From positions 1 through 7,821 of the forward strand of contig CALWXI010000090.1 of assembly GCA_944385455.1 (NCBI GenBank): a stretch of 7,821 nt of DNA, given 5' to 3'. Below are positions 5,662-7,821 of the stretch, one piece after another; the first letter of the stretch is position 1, and each line of letters begins with the position of its first letter. Both the position numbers and the translations under genes were made by a program. The DNA is from an uncultured Oscillospiraceae bacterium. Its GTDB lineage: Bacteria > Bacillota > Clostridia > Oscillospirales > Oscillospiraceae. Under the pieces are notes generated by a model. It saw only the letters and a list, made by a program, of their open reading frames with translations. It was not told the DNA's origin and did not search any database.

Positions 5662-5832
5662 ATGGAGCAGAAGAATTTGGCGGAGAACCTGTGGCGCGTG
5701 TGGGTGGACACCCGCCGGCGCATCGTCTCCTTCCACGAGGAGGAGGGCTGTCAGCTGCTGGAGTTCCGCAGCCGGGAGCTGTTTTTGAGCTGCGTGGACC
5801 AGTATACGGGACTGCAGTACCGCTATCAGTGA
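5662..5832 (+). CDS. Small hypothetical protein, 56 residues
   Basis: I do not recognise a named family. The ATG at 5662 is preceded by AAAGGGAGG (5646-5654) at 7 nt, one of the best ribosome binding sites in the window, so it is very likely translated. The product starts MEQKNLAENLWRVWVDTRRR and ends QYTGLQYRYQ. It is charged, soluble, rich in aromatic residues, and has two cysteines (in EGCQLLEF and LSCVDQ) but no CxxC pair. No signal peptide or membrane segment is seen. It lies 104 nt after the amidase and 21 nt before a strong terminator, so it is probably the last gene of the transporter operon or a separately transcribed small gene. Function is unknown. Confidence 0.75.
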   Translation: MEQKNLAENLWRVWVDTRRRIVSFHEEEGCQLLEFRSRELFLSCVDQYTGLQYRYQ

Positions 5833-5853
5833 CATCCCGGCGGAAAACGGCAT

Positions 5854-5880
5854 AAAAGGGCGGGGCGGCCCGCCTTTTTT
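5854..5880 (+). terminator. Strong intrinsic terminator after the small ORF
   Basis: GGCGGG (5859-5864) pairs with CCCGCC (5869-5874) around a GCGG loop. The stem extends through a G-U pair and AAAA/TTTT, with six T residues at 5875-5880. It starts 21 nt after the stop codon of the 56-residue ORF and separates this transcript from the ileS promoter. Confidence 0.92.
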
Positions 5881-5892
5881 CCGCGGACCCCG

Positions 5893-5920
5893 TTGACAAA
5901 CCGGGGAAACGTGATATTAT
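5893..5920 (+). promoter_or_regulatory. Sigma-A-type promoter of the T-box leader and ileS
   Basis: TTGACA (5893-5898), a 16-bp spacer and TATTAT (5915-5920), with extended TGA at 5912-5914. The predicted start is near 5927. It begins just 12 bp after the preceding terminator's T-run. Confidence 0.85.
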
Positions 5921-5926
5921 GATTCG

Positions 5927-6210
5927 GTAATTGAACAGTTTGGCGTGGATAAGGACGAGTACGTTCCCATTACCCTGTCAAGAGAGCCGCCGTCTGGTGC
6001 GAGGCGGTCAGGGCCGGGCGCGGAAGATCACCTTGGAGCCTCCTGCTGAAAGACGACACGAGTAGGACAGGACGTGTGACGGGCGTTATTCCGTCGGCCC
6101 GTGACGGCGGGCCGTGAGGGGCCGCAGCCCGCAAGGGGGCGGCAAGAAGAGTGGTACCGCAGAGTGTGAAGGCGCTTTGTCTCTTGAAAAAGAGACGGAG
6201 CGTCTTTTTT
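5927..6210 (+). ncRNA. T-box riboswitch, isoleucine type (ATC specifier)
   Basis: The leader senses uncharged tRNA-Ile and allows ileS transcription when charging falls. Stem I is clear: AAGG/CCTT base (5951-5954 with 6031-6034), AGTA box (5958-5961), CCCTG/CAGGG (5973-5977 with 6009-6013), AGAGAG at 5981, and distal stem CCGCC/GGCGG (5987-5991 with 6003-6007) with GGTG in its loop. The specifier in GAAGATCACCTT is ATC (6027-6029), an isoleucine codon. Further stems follow, including GACGG/CCGTC and GGCCCG/CGGGCC. The T-box core AGAGTGGTACCGC is at 6148-6160. Its TGGT bulge matches the ACCA end expected for tRNA-Ile. The switch module is listed separately. Confidence 0.96.
6147..6210 (+). terminator. 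T-box antiterminator/terminator switch before ileS
   Basis: Terminator: 6171-6185 pairs along all 15 positions with 6190-6204 (three G-U pairs) around a GAAA tetraloop, followed by six T residues (6205-6210). Competing antiterminator: AAGAG (6147-6151) with CTCTT (6181-6185), the 7-nt bulge TGGTACC (6152-6158), then GCAGAG (6159-6164) with CTTTGT (6175-6180). Bases 6175-6185 are shared, so the two folds are mutually exclusive. Binding of the tRNA acceptor end at the bulge would favour read-through. Confidence 0.93.
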
Positions 6211-6258
6211 GCGCATGCGAAGGCGCTTCGCCCAACAAACTGAAGGAGTGAGTTTTCC

Positions 6259-7821
6259 ATGGATTACAACAAGACCATCTGCCTGCCCAAAACGGACTTC
6301 CCCATGCGGGCGGGCCTGCCCAAGCGGGAGCCGGAGATGCTGGGGCGCTGGCAGGAGCAGGACGTCTATCACGAGCTGCTGAAAAAGAACGAGGGCAAGC
6401 CCCGCTTCAGCCTCCACGACGGCCCCCCCTTCTCCAACGGCGCCCTCCACATGGGCCATGCCCTGAACAAGGCCATCAAGGACTTCATCACCCGTTCCTA
6501 CGCCATGCGGGGCTACTATACTCCCTATATCCCCGGCTGGGACAACCACGGCATGCCCATCGAGTCCGCCATCATCAAGGAGCAGAAGCTCAACCGCAAA
6601 GCCATGAGCGTACCGGAGTTCCGGTCCGCCTGCCACGCCTACGCCCAGCACTATATGGATGTCCAGAGCGAGGGTTTCCAGCGCATGGGCGTCCTGGGCG
6701 ACTGGGCCCATCCCTATGCCACCATGTACCCCGGTTTTGAGGCCGAGGAGGTGAAGGTGTTCGGGGAGATGTATAAGAAGGGGTATATCTACAAGGGCCT
6801 CAAGCCCGTGTATTGGTGCCCCAAGGATGAGACGGCTCTGGCCGAGGCGGAGATCGAGTACCAGGACGATCCCTGCACCACCGTGTATGTGAAGTTCCCC
6901 ATGCACGACGATCTCGGCAAGCTCTCCGGCTACGACAAGCTCTTCTTTGTGATCTGGACCACCACCATCTGGACCCTGCCCGGCAACCTGGCCATCGCCC
7001 TGCATCCCGACGAGTCCTACGCCGTGGTGAAGGCCGAAAACGGCGAGAGCTATATCATGGCCGAGGCTCTGGTGGAAAAGGTCATGGGCCTGGGCGGCTT
7101 CACGAGCTATGAGATCGCCGAAACGCACCCCGGCTCCTTCTTCGAGAACATGCTGGCGGACCATCCCTTCCTGCCCAAGACCAGCCGCCTGGTGAACGCC
7201 GACTACGTCACCATGGACTCCGGCACCGGCTGCGTCCATACCGCCCCCGGCTTCGGCGCCGACGACTACCAGACCTGCAAGCGCTACGGCATGGAAATGG
7301 TGGTGCCCGTGGACGACCAGGGCCGTCACACTGACTATGCCGGCAAGTACGCGGGCCTCACCACCGAGGAGTCCAACCCCGTCATCCTCCAGGACATGAA
7401 GGAAAGCGGCATGCTCTTTGCCAGCGAGGACATCGTCCACAGCTATCCCCACTGCTGGCGCTGCAAGGGTCCCATCATCTTCCGGGCCACCCCCCAGTGG
7501 TTCTGCTCCGTGGAGGCCTTTAAGGAGGAGGCCTGCGCCGCCTGCGACGACGTGCGCTGGGTCCCCGCCTGGGGCATCGACCGCATGAAGTCCATGATCC
7601 GGGAGCGCAACGACTGGTGCATCTCCCGCCAGCGCCGGTGGGGCCTGCCCATCCCGGTGGTGTACTGCAAGGACTGCGGCAAGCCCATCTGCAACGACGA
7701 GACCATCGCCGCCATTTCCGCTCTGTTTGCCAAGGAGGGCTCCAACGCCTGGTTCGCCAAGACCGCCGAGGAGATCCTGCCAGACGGCTTCACCTGTCCT
7801 CACTGCGGCGGCAAGACCGGC
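6259..7821 (+). CDS. ileS: Isoleucyl-tRNA synthetase, N-terminal part, cut by the window edge
   Basis: This enzyme attaches isoleucine to tRNA-Ile in the cytoplasm and is essential for translation. The 521 codons present begin MDYNKTICLPKTDFPMRAGL and cover about half of a protein usually near 930-1050 residues. The class I signature is HMGH (64-67) in PPFSNGALHMGHALNKAIKD, followed by GWDNHGMPIE (93-102). The editing domain carries WTTTIWTLPGN (233-243), where many IleRS have TTTPWTLP, and GTGCVHTAPGFGADDY. Catalytic-domain elements such as RNDWCISRQRRWGLPIPV appear later; the KMSKS loop and anticodon-binding domain lie past the edge. The sequence around HMGH and EFRSACHAYAQHYMDVQSEGFQRMGVLGDW resembles the common bacterial (type 1) enzyme rather than the mupirocin-resistant type 2. 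AAGGAG (6243-6248) lies 10 nt before the ATG. Expression is controlled by the T-box leader. Confidence 0.97.
   Translation, partial: MDYNKTICLPKTDFPMRAGLPKREPEMLGRWQEQDVYHELLKKNEGKPRFSLHDGPPFSNGALHMGHALNKAIKDFITRSYAMRGYYTPYIPGWDNHGMPIESAIIKEQKLNRKAMSVPEFRSACHAYAQHYMDVQSEGFQRMGVLGDWAHPYATMYPGFEAEEVKVFGEMYKKGYIYKGLKPVYWCPKDETALAEAEIEYQDDPCTTVYVKFPMHDDLGKLSGYDKLFFVIWTTTIWTLPGNLAIALHPDESYAVVKAENGESYIMAEALVEKVMGLGGFTSYEIAETHPGSFFENMLADHPFLPKTSRLVNADYVTMDSGTGCVHTAPGFGADDYQTCKRYGMEMVVPVDDQGRHTDYAGKYAGLTTEESNPVILQDMKESGMLFASEDIVHSYPHCWRCKGPIIFRATPQWFCSVEAFKEEACAACDDVRWVPAWGIDRMKSMIRERNDWCISRQRRWGLPIPVVYCKDCGKPICNDETIAAISALFAKEGSNAWFAKTAEEILPDGFTCPHCGGKTG

Noticed and set aside
6028..7803. 591-codon minus-strand open frame opposite ileS and the T-box
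   Set aside because: It is a shadow of the ileS reading frame; it also runs across the T-box leader and gives a low-complexity Gly/Val/His product.
1..7821. CRISPR arrays, insertion sequences, tRNA or rRNA genes
   Set aside because: No repeated spacer-repeat pattern, transposase, terminal inverted repeats or tRNA-like cloverleaf was seen on either strand.

Overview
The window is GC-rich, with strong AGGAGG-type ribosome binding sites, sigma-A-like promoters, a T-box riboswitch and a YtrA-type GntR regulator. This points to a low-copy chromosomal region of a GC-rich member of the Bacillota, most like the Clostridia/Oscillospiraceae of the gut. The taxon is inferred from style and protein character, not from a database match.

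Layout. Positions 1-1565 on the minus strand hold the classic rpsO-pnp pair: promoter, roughly 100-nt leader, ribosomal protein S15, a terminator-like hairpin, a very long imperfect hairpin, then polynucleotide phosphorylase, which runs off the left edge. Divergently, from 1617 to 5557 on the plus strand, lies a tightly coupled operon. It has a promoter with a repeat-rich operator over the start site, a short GntR/YtrA-type repressor, an ABC ATPase, a large permease with about nine membrane segments and a roughly 270-residue extracytoplasmic tail, and a membrane-anchored zinc amidase of the T7-lysozyme type. Three successive overlaps (ATGA, 26 nt, ATGA) join these four genes. After a 104-nt gap there is a 56-residue ORF with an excellent ribosome binding site, then a strong intrinsic terminator (5854-5880). 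Positions 5893-6210 are a promoter plus a complete T-box leader with an ATC (isoleucine) specifier. The leader controls ileS, which starts at 6259 and runs off the right edge.

How the genes may work together. The housekeeping ends (rpsO-pnp, ileS) each carry cis-acting RNA control. The central operon looks like a self-regulated envelope module: a repressor, a transporter with a large external domain, and a cell-wall hydrolase translated from the same mRNA. YtrA-type ABC operons in Bacillota are known to respond to cell-wall-active antibiotics. The coupling to an anchored peptidoglycan amidase suggests, but does not prove, that transporter and amidase act together on the cell wall. This is the most interesting system in the window.
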